A stretch of DNA of 64,000 bases, taken from Methanosarcina sp942493015. GTDB taxonomy: Archaea > Halobacteriota > Methanosarcinia > Methanosarcinales > Methanosarcinaceae. The stretch spans positions 3,534,001-3,598,000 of the forward strand of contig OW818660.1 of assembly GCA_942493015.1 (NCBI GenBank), given 5' to 3'. Positions 37,160 to 45,986 of the stretch are shown one piece after another (position 1 is the first letter of the stretch; every line of letters begins with the position of its first letter). The position numbers and the translations under genes were made by a program. A model generated the notes under the pieces. That model did no database searches. It was not told the DNA's origin and saw only the letters and a program-made list of their open reading frames with translations.

Positions 37160-37774
37160 ATATTTGGAAAATTAATTGAAAAGTTACATCTTCAATCAAG
37201 AGCCGATCCTTGCAGATTTCAGTATAACAGAAATGTAGTATATTTTAATTACAAATTGAACTTAATACAAATTTTAACCCGATAATTAAAATCCATTTAG
37301 ATCTCTGGAAAATATCCAGGTTTAAGAGACGCCTGAAAAAGCCATAAAGACTGTTGATATTGCCATCAATAAGGTTGCAGCTCTCACCGCAATTAAGATT
37401 TCATTTTGTTTTTTTACTTATTTTTCAGATTTCTCTCTTAATCTCAATAATGGCTCCTGTAATCGCTCTAATTCCAACTGAGATGCTGGGCTATTCCTTC
37501 TGGAAAACTTTTTAGGCCAGATAATAAAAGCTCCATAAGGTTTCCCCTAGCTACACAAGTAGCAAAAGCGAGTTTTATCCTGTTCTTTTTCCTTTCATTT
37601 TTATTTGATTTCTCCATTTTTCTTCTTCCCTCTCATTGCATCCTATCTAACTTTTGTGAATGTTTTTTATTTATATATTTTTATATCCATGTGACATTCT
37701 ATTATTCAATCCTAAAATCTTCTTCGGAGAGCATTTTTTTCAATCTAATAATCACATCATATCTGGTGACAAAA
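37160..37774. other. Intergenic region with promoter of the methyltransferase gene
   Basis: About 615 AT-rich bases. A TATA-like TTTATATATTTTTATATCC is at 37669-37687. GGTGA at 37765-37769 is the ribosome binding site of the next gene. A hydrophobic in-frame extension from 37691 is rejected as leader. Confidence 0.45.
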
Positions 37775-38800
37775 ATGAGTGAACTTACCCTAAAAGAGAG
37801 ATTTGAGAAGGCGTTGAAAGGAGAAGCCTTGGATATTGTTCCTGTCTGCTCTGTAACCCAGACAGGCACTTTCGAGCTTATGGAAATGACTGGAGCATAC
37901 TGGCCCCAGGCAAATTATGACGCCGAAAAGATGGCCACACTTGCACTTGCAGGATACGAAATTGCAGGATTTGAGAATGTCCGCTGTCCTTTCTGTACCA
38001 CAGTGCTTGCCGAGACGCTTGGCTGCACCGTAGCTGAAGGAAGTATTGATATACAACCCTATGTAACCGATTTTCCCTGTAAGAAAAAGAATGATGTTAA
38101 GGAGATCACAATTTCTGAGTCTATTCTTGAAAGCAGGAGGACATCGGTAGTACTGGATGCAGTTGGAATTCTTAAAGAAAAAGTAGGGGAAGATGTACCC
38201 GTTGTTGCTGGACTTATAGGCCCCGCTGGGCTCGCTTCCATGCTTGCAGGGATGAGAAATTACCTTATGTGGTTTGTGACAAATCCAGAGGTTGTTGAGG
38301 AACTCATGGGAATTTTAACCGATGTCTGCATAGAGTATGCTAATGGTTTGCTGGAGAGGGGGGCAGATGCCGTAACTCTTATCGATTCTGAAGCCGGACC
38401 TGATATTATTGCCCCTGAGATGTTTCAAACATCTGTCTTTCCGCTCTACAAAAAGTTCTGCAGGGAGGTTAAAGGCATAAGAATCCTTCACATGTGCGGA
38501 GATGCAACTGCAGTTCTTGATCCCCTCGCAGATGTCGGGTTTGAGGGGATAAGTATTGAAGAAAAAGTAGGGGTCAGTTTTGCAAAGGAACTTGTGAGCA
38601 ATAGGGTGCGCCTTATTGGAAATGTTTCTCCTTCCGATACACTCTTAACAAAAGGGCCTGAAGCAGTCATGATAGAAGCCACTGCATGCCTTGAAGATGG
38701 AATTGATGTCCTCGCTCCTGGATGTGGGCTTGCTCCTCATACCCCTCTTGAGAATATAAAAGCGCTTCTTAAAGCAAGAGATGTTTACTTTTCAAAATAA
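37775..38800 (+). CDS. Methylcobamide:coenzyme M methyltransferase (MtaA/MtbA family)
   Basis: A 341-residue cytoplasmic enzyme of the uroporphyrinogen decarboxylase fold that moves a methyl group from a methylated corrinoid protein to coenzyme M, feeding methyl-coenzyme M reductase. The zinc ligands of the family are visible: His239 and Cys241 (LHMCGDA) and Cys317 (APGCGLAP). The N-terminus (SVTQTGTFELMEMTGAYWP) is typical. Whether it serves methanol (MtaA), methylamines (MtbA) or another substrate cannot be told, and no corrinoid protein gene is adjacent. The start at 37775 has GGTGA upstream. The 3' end overlaps the convergent transporter gene by nine bases. Confidence 0.93.
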   Translation: MSELTLKERFEKALKGEALDIVPVCSVTQTGTFELMEMTGAYWPQANYDAEKMATLALAGYEIAGFENVRCPFCTTVLAETLGCTVAEGSIDIQPYVTDFPCKKKNDVKEITISESILESRRTSVVLDAVGILKEKVGEDVPVVAGLIGPAGLASMLAGMRNYLMWFVTNPEVVEELMGILTDVCIEYANGLLERGADAVTLIDSEAGPDIIAPEMFQTSVFPLYKKFCREVKGIRILHMCGDATAVLDPLADVGFEGISIEEKVGVSFAKELVSNRVRLIGNVSPSDTLLTKGPEAVMIEATACLEDGIDVLAPGCGLAPHTPLENIKALLKARDVYFSK

Positions 38801-39742
38801 TCTTTCTCTGAGAGCTTCCTGAGAAACCTCTTTAATAAGAGGTTCTCGAGACCCTCCAACTGTTTGTGTTGAGTCTTTAAGACTGATGAATGCAGCAGAA
38901 GCCATTATGAGGGCGCAGCCAGCAATTGTCTCTGGGGACAAAGCAATTCCCAGCACAGCTATATCAAAAAATACTCCACTTACAGGTTCTATCAGGGCAA
39001 GAAGGCTGCCAGTCTGAGCTTTAAGGTTGGCAAGCCCAAGGACTGTAAAAATTTCTCCAAACCCTATAGATACTATTCCAAAGGCTGCAAGAATTTTCAG
39101 GTTACTAAGGAGAATGTCAGAAGAAACGTCGAATGCAAAAGGGCTCAACAACAAAAGGGCAATTCCCATTGGCCAGAAGATGATTGCAAGCTCTGGATAT
39201 TCCACTTTCAGGACTTTTACGTTCATAATCAATGCTGCAAATACCACTCCTGAGAGCAGTCCCGCTGCAATGCCGAACATATAGGTACCTGTAAGTTCGA
39301 TGCCTGAAAATCCTTCTGGGGGCCTGACGATAAGGAATACACCTGTAATTGCGATGAAGAGGGCAGCTATACTTTCTTTCCCTACTTTCTCGTTCAGGAT
39401 AAGGGGAGAAGCCAGCATTACGTAAATAGGAGCTGTGTACTGGAGCAGGATGGCAATTGACACACAGGTAATTTTCAGGCAGGTAAAGTAAAGCAACATG
39501 CAGGTGACGACAAGCACACCCTGCAGGAGAAGGCTTCCTTTCTTTTTCTTTAATTTCAGGTCTGATATTTTCCCTCTGGCAGCTATATAAATAAAAAGAA
39601 AAAACAGTCCAAAGAACAGTCTGTAGAAAATTATCGGAGAAATAGCCATCTCATGGATACCGGCAATGAAGAGTCCGTTCATGCTGTAGAATATACAGCC
39701 TATTATTACTGCCAGATGCGGCTTTTTGTTCTCCAGATACAT
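38792..39742 (-). CDS. EamA-type (drug/metabolite superfamily) transporter
   Basis: A 316-residue protein with ten hydrophobic helices arranged as two EamA repeats; the first contains FYRLFFGLFFLF and ILLQYTAPIYVMLASPLIL, and the second repeats the pattern with LALIEPVSGVFFDIAVLG. Such carriers export amino acids, nucleotides or other metabolites. The C-terminus is charged and cytoplasmic. It lies downstream of the acetyltransferase at 39806 on the same strand but has its own TATA-like sequence in the 63-base gap. Confidence 0.9.
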   Translation of the reverse strand: MYLENKKPHLAVIIGCIFYSMNGLFIAGIHEMAISPIIFYRLFFGLFFLFIYIAARGKISDLKLKKKKGSLLLQGVLVVTCMLLYFTCLKITCVSIAILLQYTAPIYVMLASPLILNEKVGKESIAALFIAITGVFLIVRPPEGFSGIELTGTYMFGIAAGLLSGVVFAALIMNVKVLKVEYPELAIIFWPMGIALLLLSPFAFDVSSDILLSNLKILAAFGIVSIGFGEIFTVLGLANLKAQTGSLLALIEPVSGVFFDIAVLGIALSPETIAGCALIMASAAFISLKDSTQTVGGSREPLIKEVSQEALRERLF

Positions 39743-39805
39743 TTCAGATGGATATACGCATAGTATTTATATATATATTGGGAAGGTTTCTTTATTTGTT
39801 TGCTT
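39743..39805 (-). promoter_or_regulatory. Probable promoter of the EamA transporter
   Basis: On the minus strand CAATATATATATAAATAC (about 39761-39778) is a strong TATA box candidate located 20-35 bases before the start codon, which would imply a very short or absent leader. Confidence 0.45.
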
Positions 39806-40666
39806 TCATCCAAGTTCGAAACTTGTGACGCCGTAAACTTGCTCGAGCTTTATCAAAGGCTCTTCCCGGCTGTACATGCGGATGGTTTTGAACATTGCTT
39901 TCATCATGTATTTTTCTGCTATTTCTATTGCTTTTTTGTTCGGCTCCGGGACATCTAAATATATGGCTTCACCTGGGACAGAGGCTCTAAGAGCCAGAAA
40001 TATTTTTTCTGCAGTAATCCTGTCATCTGCGAAAAGAGGGCCGATCTTGTATCCTTTCTTGCATTTCCTTATAACGCCGTACCCTTTCAGTTTTCCTGTT
40101 TCAAGGTCTGCAAAGGCATAGGAATCATGTTGTTCAATCCATTTTTTCAGAAAATCTGATCTCGGAGCAGGAAACATTTTTCTGTCGTACTCCAATAAGC
40201 TTTCAATTGGAACTGCTGAGATTTTTACAAGCCCCTCCGGAACTTCCCCTCCTCCTCTTCCTTCAAAGCGCAGGTTGCTGTAAGCAGATAGGAATTTCAT
40301 AATTTTCTGGTACTTTTTTTCGTTTTCCACGACCCCATCAAGCCCTACATTTCGCTCTCCAAGATATCCCAGGCATTTTTCGGTTAGTTTCCTTCCTATT
40401 CCTTTTCTCCTAAATTCGGATTTAACCACATAGAGACCTAAAAAACCAAAGAAATCATCATATGCAACAGCAGAAGCACAGCCTACGGGCTTTCCTTCAA
40501 TTTCTGCGATAAAAAAGCCGTCTGGATCAGCTTCATAAAAAAGCTCTCCATCATGGATGCCGGGATTCCAGCCTTCGGCAGCTGCCATTTCAACTGCAAA
40601 CTCGGCTTCTTCCCGGCTCATTTTTCGGATTTTCAGTTCTTGTTTCTTTTCCGAATTTTTTTCCAT
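39806..40666 (-). CDS. Two-domain GNAT acetyltransferase (YitH-like C-terminal domain)
   Basis: A 286-residue protein. Residues about 12-130 form a GNAT domain with the acetyl-CoA loop KSEFRRKGIGRKL. The C-terminal half, with LEYDRKMFPAPRSDFLKKW, GYGVIRKC--GYKIGPLFAD and YLDVPEPNKKAIEIAEK, matches the second domain of YitH/HolE-type acetyltransferases (Acetyltransf_18). The substrate is unknown. It lies 63 bases upstream of the transporter and 25 bases downstream of the beta-propeller gene, all on the minus strand. Confidence 0.88.
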   Translation of the reverse strand: MEKNSEKKQELKIRKMSREEAEFAVEMAAAEGWNPGIHDGELFYEADPDGFFIAEIEGKPVGCASAVAYDDFFGFLGLYVVKSEFRRKGIGRKLTEKCLGYLGERNVGLDGVVENEKKYQKIMKFLSAYSNLRFEGRGGGEVPEGLVKISAVPIESLLEYDRKMFPAPRSDFLKKWIEQHDSYAFADLETGKLKGYGVIRKCKKGYKIGPLFADDRITAEKIFLALRASVPGEAIYLDVPEPNKKAIEIAEKYMMKAMFKTIRMYSREEPLIKLEQVYGVTSFELG

Positions 40667-40691
40667 GTAATGTTGTATTCTTACTTCCTAT

Positions 40692-41813
40692 TTATTTTTT
40701 GAGCTTCTTTGTCTTCCCACCAGTTACAAGAAGATACGCTGCTACAATTGCGGCTCCGGCAGGGTATATTCCAAGAGGTGATTTTTTTCCTTCTGGGTTC
40801 CCTTCTTCTTTAGAGGCTGTTTCTCTACCAGAACTCTCGTCTGTAAACATAAATATGTCCATGCTGCCTTTTCTTTTGTCCTGCCAGACGATTCTGTTAC
40901 CGTCGATTGCAGGGTTGCTCTCATACTCGGAAGCAGTGGATACTATCTTTTCCTTTCCTGTGGCTATGTCGTAGATGAAGATATTTGTCCCTTTTATCCT
41001 TCCATCAGCCCATACTATTCTTCCGTCCGATATAGCAGGGGTCTTCTGGGGGGAAGTATTGGTAACGACAGGTTTTTCCTCTCCTTCGGAAATGTCGTAC
41101 ATATAAATGTCAAGGTTTCCGTCACGTCTGTCTTCCCATACGATATAGTTGCCTTCAATGGCAGGGTTTGACTGTTCTGCGGGATCTGTAACTACAGGAC
41201 TTTCTTTTCCTGTATTGATATCATACATGTAAATATCGTCATTACCATTCCGGTTATCTTTCCAAACGATAGTATTTTCCCATATTGCAGGTTCAGTCTG
41301 CTCGGCTTTGTCTGTTGTTATCTGGGTTTCTTTTTTGGTGGCAATGTCATACATATAAATATCTGTATTCTGGTTTCTTCGATCTGTCCAGACAATTTTA
41401 TCTCCTGAAATTGCAGGCTCTGTCTGGGTGGCTCTGTCCGAGCTAATCTGGGTTTCGGTTTTTGAGCCAAGGTCATACATGTAGATATCAGAGTTGCCTC
41501 TTCTGTTATCCGAGATAACCACTCGACTGCCAGAGATTACAGGTTCTGTTTCATCTTTTGAGTCCGAAAAAAGCGCAACTTCTGTCCTTCCTGCGGAGAG
41601 ATCATACATGTAAATATCCCAGTTTCCGTCTCTCTCGTCCTGCCAGATAATGTAGTTTTCTGAGATTACCGGGCTAACCTGGCTTCCAAAAGCCGAGGTA
41701 ATCTCCTGTTCGTTCCCCTTCAGTGTTTCATCAGCAGCCGAACCTGCCGAGGCGCACATTACCATAATCAAAATAACTGAAATAAACAAAATTGAAATGT
41801 TTTCATGCCTCAA
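40692..41813 (-). CDS. Secreted TolB-like beta-propeller surface protein
   Basis: A 373-residue exported protein: signal peptide at the N-terminus, then seven or eight repeats of about 43 residues with the consensus PAISGxxIVWxDxRxGNxDIYMYDI, typical of TolB-type propeller blades in archaeal surface proteins. A Ser/Glu/Lys-rich linker precedes a C-terminal membrane helix (GIYPAGAAIVAAYLLVTGG) and a basic tail, which would anchor it with the propeller outside. The start is a TTG with GGAAGTG six bases upstream. Confidence 0.88.
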   Translation of the reverse strand: MRHENISILFISVILIMVMCASAGSAADETLKGNEQEITSAFGSQVSPVISENYIIWQDERDGNWDIYMYDLSAGRTEVALFSDSKDETEPVISGSRVVISDNRRGNSDIYMYDLGSKTETQISSDRATQTEPAISGDKIVWTDRRNQNTDIYMYDIATKKETQITTDKAEQTEPAIWENTIVWKDNRNGNDDIYMYDINTGKESPVVTDPAEQSNPAIEGNYIVWEDRRDGNLDIYMYDISEGEEKPVVTNTSPQKTPAISDGRIVWADGRIKGTNIFIYDIATGKEKIVSTASEYESNPAIDGNRIVWQDKRKGSMDIFMFTDESSGRETASKEEGNPEGKKSPLGIYPAGAAIVAAYLLVTGGKTKKLKK

Positions 41814-42043
41814 TTTTTACACTTCCAATCTTCCCTCTGGTTTTTCAGTATGGATTTTTTAATATAAAATATTCTTAATTTTAATAGGTTTTTAATCAGG
41901 TATTTCCAGCCTGGGCTCTTTTTAACAGCTGGATAATCTCTGAATAATATATATCTTCCATACTTTTTAGCAATTTTCCTGCACTGCACTTTTTCTTTCT
42001 TTTCCAGAAGATTTTATTCGGGACATTTTATTCAGAAAATTTT

Positions 42044-42664
42044 TTAGCGCCTTTCAATTTCTGCCTTATTTTTTGTCTTACTTACTATTTTCTCAATGAA
42101 TTCGTCCCCCTGGTCCTTTTTTACGAGAATAACAAACTCTACGGTGTCCGAGTAGTTCTCCTCTTCTATGCTTCCGTATTCCTCTATCAAATTTCTTACT
42201 TTCTGGCTTTCGGAATATCCTGCGCGTATTCTGAACCTTGCCTGTTCAAAAACTTCGATAGTTCCTGCCTCTTCAATAGCTAGGAGTGCTACTTCCCTGT
42301 ATGCTCTTGAAAGCCCTCCGAACCCCAGCTTTATTCCCCCAAAATACCGGGTTACAACCACAACAGCGTTCCTGATCTCTTTTGACTCGAGCACTTTAAA
42401 TACGGGTTTTCCGGAGCTGCCTGAAGGTTCCCCGTCGTCGTCATATCTGTGGGCAAAAGAATCTCTTTCTTTTACAAAATAAGCTGAGACATTATGGTTG
42501 GCATCTTGATGCAATTCTTTTATTTCCTTTATGAAATCTTTTGCCTCACCTTCACTTTTTACATTTCTGGCGTAACCTATAAACAGGGAATTCTTGAATT
42601 CTTTTTGAGCCTTTCCGGAGCATTTAAGGGTTTTATAATGATTCAGTTCTTTATCCTCGCTTAT
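42044..42664 (-). CDS. YigZ/IMPACT family protein with probable ATA start
   Basis: The family signature is clear: YDDDGEPSGSSGKPV and VVVTRYFGGIKLGFGGLSRAY. Standard starts give only 156 residues (TTG at 42514), lacking the conserved N-terminal strand and helix. The frame stays open upstream and encodes the missing part (KNSLFIGYARNVKSEGEAKD). The first plausible start after the upstream TAA is an ATA at 42662-42664, seven bases after AAAGAG, giving 206 residues, the normal family length. IMPACT/YigZ proteins are linked to ribosome and translation-stress control. Confidence 0.8.
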   Translation of the reverse strand: MSEDKELNHYKTLKCSGKAQKEFKNSLFIGYARNVKSEGEAKDFIKEIKELHQDANHNVSAYFVKERDSFAHRYDDDGEPSGSSGKPVFKVLESKEIRNAVVVVTRYFGGIKLGFGGLSRAYREVALLAIEEAGTIEVFEQARFRIRAGYSESQKVRNLIEEYGSIEEENYSDTVEFVILVKKDQGDEFIEKIVSKTKNKAEIERR

Positions 42665-43043
42665 TTTTTATCTCTTTTTTCAAATAGAGAGTTTATGATT
42701 TTTTAATTCTTCATCGAAGGCATCCTAAAATATTTAAATGCCTTTCCATTGATTAATATCTTTTTTTTGAATTTCTTTTTATTTTTTTATGTAATTTGAC
42801 TATAAATTCTCTTAATTATATTATAAATACTAATCTTGGTTATTTATTATTGATATTTTCTGATTATTATCAAATCGAGATCCTGTATCCCCCTTATATA
42901 TATTATTTCGGTCGCTTTTTTTTTAACCAAATCGAAAAGTTTTAATCTTATTGGTTGGTCATGGGTTACTATCTCATATGAATTTCTTATATTTTTATAT
43001 GAGCTGGGTGTAAAAAAGGAAGAGAACTTTCGAGGTAATATTA
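42665..43043. other. Intergenic between divergent genes
   Basis: About 380 very AT-rich bases including long T runs. GAGGT at 43033-43037 is the ribosome binding site of the lipoprotein gene. No gene is supported. Confidence 0.45.
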
Positions 43044-43385
43044 ATGAAAAAAATGTTAAAGATTATTGCAATGCTCCTTGTCATTACTACTGTTATCTTC
43101 GCAGCTGGCTGTGCAGATAAATCTGACGAAGGAACAGAAGAGGTAGCTACAGAAAATGTGACCGAAGCAACTGACGCAGCAGGAAATTTAACTGACTCAG
43201 AAGTTGTGGCTGAAGTTACTGAGAACGTTACTGATGAAAATATGACTGATGTTGAGAACGTTACTGATGAAAATATGACTGATGTTGAGAACGTTACTGA
43301 TGAAAATATGACTGATGTTGAGAACGTAACTGATGTTGTAGTTGAAGAAGACGCAACTGAAAACGTTACAACACCTACTGAGTAA
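43044..43385 (+). CDS. Small secreted lipoprotein with NVTDENMTDV repeats
   Basis: A 113-residue protein with a lipoprotein signal and lipobox (IFAAGC, Cys23). The signal is nearly identical to that of the substrate-binding protein at 43918 (KKMLKIIAMLLVI versus QKLLKTIAMLLVI). The mature part is acidic (Asp, Glu, Thr, Asn, Val), with three repeats of ENVTDENMTDV supplying N-glycosylation sequons. It has no solute-binding domain. I infer a duplicated signal and linker that diverged into a glycosylated surface lipoprotein. RBS GAGGT. Confidence 0.75.
   Translation: MKKMLKIIAMLLVITTVIFAAGCADKSDEGTEEVATENVTEATDAAGNLTDSEVVAEVTENVTDENMTDVENVTDENMTDVENVTDENMTDVENVTDVVVEEDATENVTTPTE
43221..43337 (+). 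repeat. 33-bp in-frame tandem repeat, 3.5 units
   Basis: Units start at 43221, 43254 and 43287 (GAGAACGTTACTGATG and so on) and are almost identical at DNA level, with a partial unit from 43320. They encode ENVTDENMTDV. Confidence 0.95.
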
Positions 43386-43460
43386 ATCAGAAATCGTTCC
43401 AGCTGAAGGCTAAGAAACCGATAAGGTTTTGGTTCTCGGCGTAACCAAGGAACTATCTAA

Positions 43461-43917
43461 GTAGCCTTTTGTAAGGCTACAAACCTCTATTTTTCTTGAA
43501 TATTAGTTTTCCAACTCGGATTTTATAAATCTTTTAAATTGAATTAAATACTATCTTTTTAATAAAGTGTGTCCTCTATTTTTTTTCTTCTTCTGGATAC
43601 AAATTATTTGTGATAACAGGCTTTGAGCTCTTTATGTCTGTAAAGCTTATTGGTAATATTTTTTTGTTTACATGGAAGTTTCGGAACTTTTTTTCTATTT
43701 TTATTTTTTTATATGTTCTCATAAAATATTTTGTATAATTTATATTGGGCAACTTTTAAAATTATCTGCGCATATTCCTATTATGGGGTAAATATTCAAA
43801 TCGTGTTATTTAATGAACTATTTTAAAATAGAAATCTTTTAATCTTTTGCTTTACTAGATAAAGGTCTGGTATTTTATATCACCATTTTATAAGGAAGAG
43901 TTTTTAGAGGTACTTAT
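43461..43917 (+). terminator. Hairpin after the lipoprotein gene, then intergenic/promoter DNA
   Basis: GTAGCCTT (43461-43468) pairs perfectly with AAGGCTAC (43473-43480), and is followed by a T-rich stretch (43488-43495). The remaining 420 bases are AT-rich with TATA-like TATAATTTATATTGG at 43733-43747 and the ribosome binding site GAGGT at 43907-43911 for the next gene. Confidence 0.5.
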
Positions 43918-44790
43918 ATGCAAAAACTGTTAAAAACAATTGCAATGCTTCTTGTTATTGCTACTGTCATCTTTGCTGCCGGCTGTGCTGAAAAAGGCGG
44001 AGAAAATGCAGAGAAAGCCGCCCCTGCAGAAGAGGGCGCTCCAGCTGAAGAAAATGTTACAGCTGGTGAAAATACTATTGTTGTAGAGAATACATCAGAG
44101 GAAACGTCCACTTACATCGTAGGAACAGAGGCTCAGTTCCCTCCATTTGAGATTGTCGATTCTCAGGGAAATGTTGTGGGCTTTGATGTTGATCTCATGA
44201 ACGCCATTGCGGAAGATCAGGGTTTTAAGGTTAAGTACATGGATCAGGACTTTGCAGGACTGATTCCCGCTCTTCAGACCGGAAACGTTGACATTATCGC
44301 CTCAGGAATGACAATTACCGAAGAGCGTGCAAAAGAAGTCAACTTCAGTGAACCCTACATTACTGCAGGCCTGGCTCTTGCCGTGACCGTTGAGAACGAA
44401 GACATAAAGACTGTAGATGATCTAAAAGGCAAGACAGTAGCTGTCCAGACAGGTTCCACTGGCTTTATGAAGGCAGAAGAACTCAAGAAAGCAGGAGTTA
44501 TTGCCGAAATCAAAGACTATCCTCATGTCAATGAAGCTATCGAAGAACTCAAGATCGGCGGTGCAGATGCAATGATCAATGACCTGCCAGTCACAAATGC
44601 TTTCATTGCAGCCCAGCCAGGGGTAATTAAGATTGTTGGCGAGCCACTTAACAGTGAATCCTATGGTTTTGCTGTTCGTTCTGGCAATACCGAGCTCCTT
44701 GATAAGATCAACGCCGGGCTGGAGAACGTCAAAGCCAGCGGCAAGTATGATGAACTTCTTAAAAATCTTCCCAAATACATGGAAGAATAA
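43918..44790 (+). CDS. Polar amino-acid ABC transporter, substrate-binding lipoprotein
   Basis: A 290-residue lipoprotein (lipobox IFAAGC) with an acidic Ala/Glu linker containing sequons, then a type II periplasmic-binding domain (residues about 65-285). Family features are visible: FPPFEIVDSQGNVVGFDVDL, IASGMTITEERAKEVNFSEPY and TVAVQTGSTGFMKAEEL. It captures polar amino acids outside the membrane for the permease at 45291 and the ATPase at 45970. Arginine, lysine, glutamine or histidine are all possible ligands. RBS GAGGT precedes ATG 43918. Confidence 0.92.
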   Translation: MQKLLKTIAMLLVIATVIFAAGCAEKGGENAEKAAPAEEGAPAEENVTAGENTIVVENTSEETSTYIVGTEAQFPPFEIVDSQGNVVGFDVDLMNAIAEDQGFKVKYMDQDFAGLIPALQTGNVDIIASGMTITEERAKEVNFSEPYITAGLALAVTVENEDIKTVDDLKGKTVAVQTGSTGFMKAEELKKAGVIAEIKDYPHVNEAIEELKIGGADAMINDLPVTNAFIAAQPGVIKIVGEPLNSESYGFAVRSGNTELLDKINAGLENVKASGKYDELLKNLPKYMEE

Positions 44791-44885
44791 ATTAAGCTTC
44801 AATTTGAGAGTCTGCACTTTTGTGCTCCTCTCATTTTTCTTAATTTATTCTGTTAAGGTAGATTTTGCTGTGATTTTGTTGAAAC

Positions 44886-44990
44886 ATGTTTCTGTTTATT
44901 GGGATCATGTTTCTGTTTATTGGGATCATGTTTCTGTTTATTGGGATCATGTTTCTGTTTATTGGGATCATGTTTCTGTTTATTGGAATC
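44886..44990 (+). repeat. 21-bp tandem repeat between binding-protein and permease genes, 5 units
   Basis: Units ATGTTTCTGTTTATTGGGATC start at 44886, 44907, 44928, 44949 and 44970 (the last with GGAATC). Two reading frames through it are open and encode hydrophobic FLFIGIM- or acidic VYWDHVS-type repeats; neither has a ribosome binding site, so it is treated as non-coding. Confidence 0.95.
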
Positions 44991-45198
44991 ATGTCATTTT
45001 TCTTTCTTAAGATATTCTCACTTACTATGTGTTTGTTTAAAATGATCGGTTTTATATATTGGAAAAGTATTTACCAGTATATATTTTTGTAAAACAGGTA
45101 ACTGCACTGGATACGACTCTAAAGGTTTCTGTTAAAAGGAACTGAGAAATCTATCTGCAAAAATATGCGCCGAAAAGACTCTTTTTCGGTTGCATCTT

Positions 45199-45216
45199 GA
45201 AGAATGTGCATTCTTC
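45199..45216. promoter_or_regulatory. Inverted repeat in the permease leader
   Basis: GAAGAATG-TG-CATTCTTC is a perfect 8-bp dyad 75 bases before the permease start. A second weak hairpin (CCGAAAA/TTTTCGG, about 45172-45189) lies just upstream. It may be an operator or RNA hairpin controlling permease/ATPase expression separately from the binding protein. Confidence 0.35.
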
Positions 45217-45290
45217 ATAACAGAGAGTTATCATTGTTTGTATTTCTCTTAAGTTTCATCTCTACCATCGTAAACGTCTGAGGTCAAAGT

Positions 45291-45986
45291 TTGTCTCTTT
45301 TAGCCTCCTATCTTCACCACGCTATTGCCGTATTCCCCAGCTTGTTAAGGGGGGCAGTAATTACTATAGAGGTTACTACCTTTGCGATATTTTTTGGGTT
45401 AATACTGGGGACGATTGTAGCCTTCGGTAAGCTCTCTAAAAAATCTATTTTCAAAATTCCCAGTTCCATATATGTTGATTTTATCAGAGGAACTCCTCTT
45501 TTTGTGCAAATCCTGATTTTTTACTATGGTATTCCAGGTCTTGTCAACGGGCTTACAGGTGAGGTGTTCCGCATTGACCCAATTATTGCAGGTATTGCTG
45601 TGTGCAGTATCAACAGTGGAGCGTATAACGCGGAAATTGTGCGTGCAGGCATCAAGTCCGTTGACAGAGGCCAGATGGAAGCAGCCCGTTCCCTGGGTAT
45701 GACTGAAAGGCAGGCTATGAAAGATGTTATTATGCCGCAGGCGATCAGGCTCATTATCCCCCCACTAGGAAATGAATTTATTGCGCTGTTGAAAGATTCT
45801 TCCCTGCTTGCAATTATCAGCGTTCATGAGCTTTCCAAGAATGGAATGCTTTATGTTTCAAAAACATTTGCGGCTTTTCCTACATATATTTCGGTTGCAT
45901 TTGTGTATCTTGCACTGACAATGGGAATTTCCCGCGTGCTTAATTACGTTGAAAGGAGGCTTGGCGTAAGTGATAGAAGTGAATAA
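45291..45986 (+). CDS. Polar amino-acid ABC transporter, permease
   Basis: A 231-residue integral membrane subunit of the HisM/GlnP type with about five helices. The EAA loop that contacts the ATPase is EAARSLGMTERQAMKDVIMPQAIR, read here as EAARSLGMT plus VIMPQAIR. It starts with TTG at 45291 after GAGGTC. The ATPase gene starts inside its end (17-base overlap), so the two are translationally coupled. The substrate-binding gene lies 500 bases upstream. Confidence 0.93.
   Translation: MSLLASYLHHAIAVFPSLLRGAVITIEVTTFAIFFGLILGTIVAFGKLSKKSIFKIPSSIYVDFIRGTPLFVQILIFYYGIPGLVNGLTGEVFRIDPIIAGIAVCSINSGAYNAEIVRAGIKSVDRGQMEAARSLGMTERQAMKDVIMPQAIRLIIPPLGNEFIALLKDSSLLAIISVHELSKNGMLYVSKTFAAFPTYISVAFVYLALTMGISRVLNYVERRLGVSDRSE

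Noticed and set aside
37691..37774. N-terminal membrane extension of the coenzyme M methyltransferase
   Set aside because: ATG 37775 has GGTGA upstream and matches the usual cytoplasmic start; the extension is translated leader.
44886..45092. Hydrophobic MFLFIGI repeat frame that could be a small membrane protein
   Set aside because: It is a product of the 21-bp tandem repeat, lacks a ribosome binding site, and a second frame is equally open.
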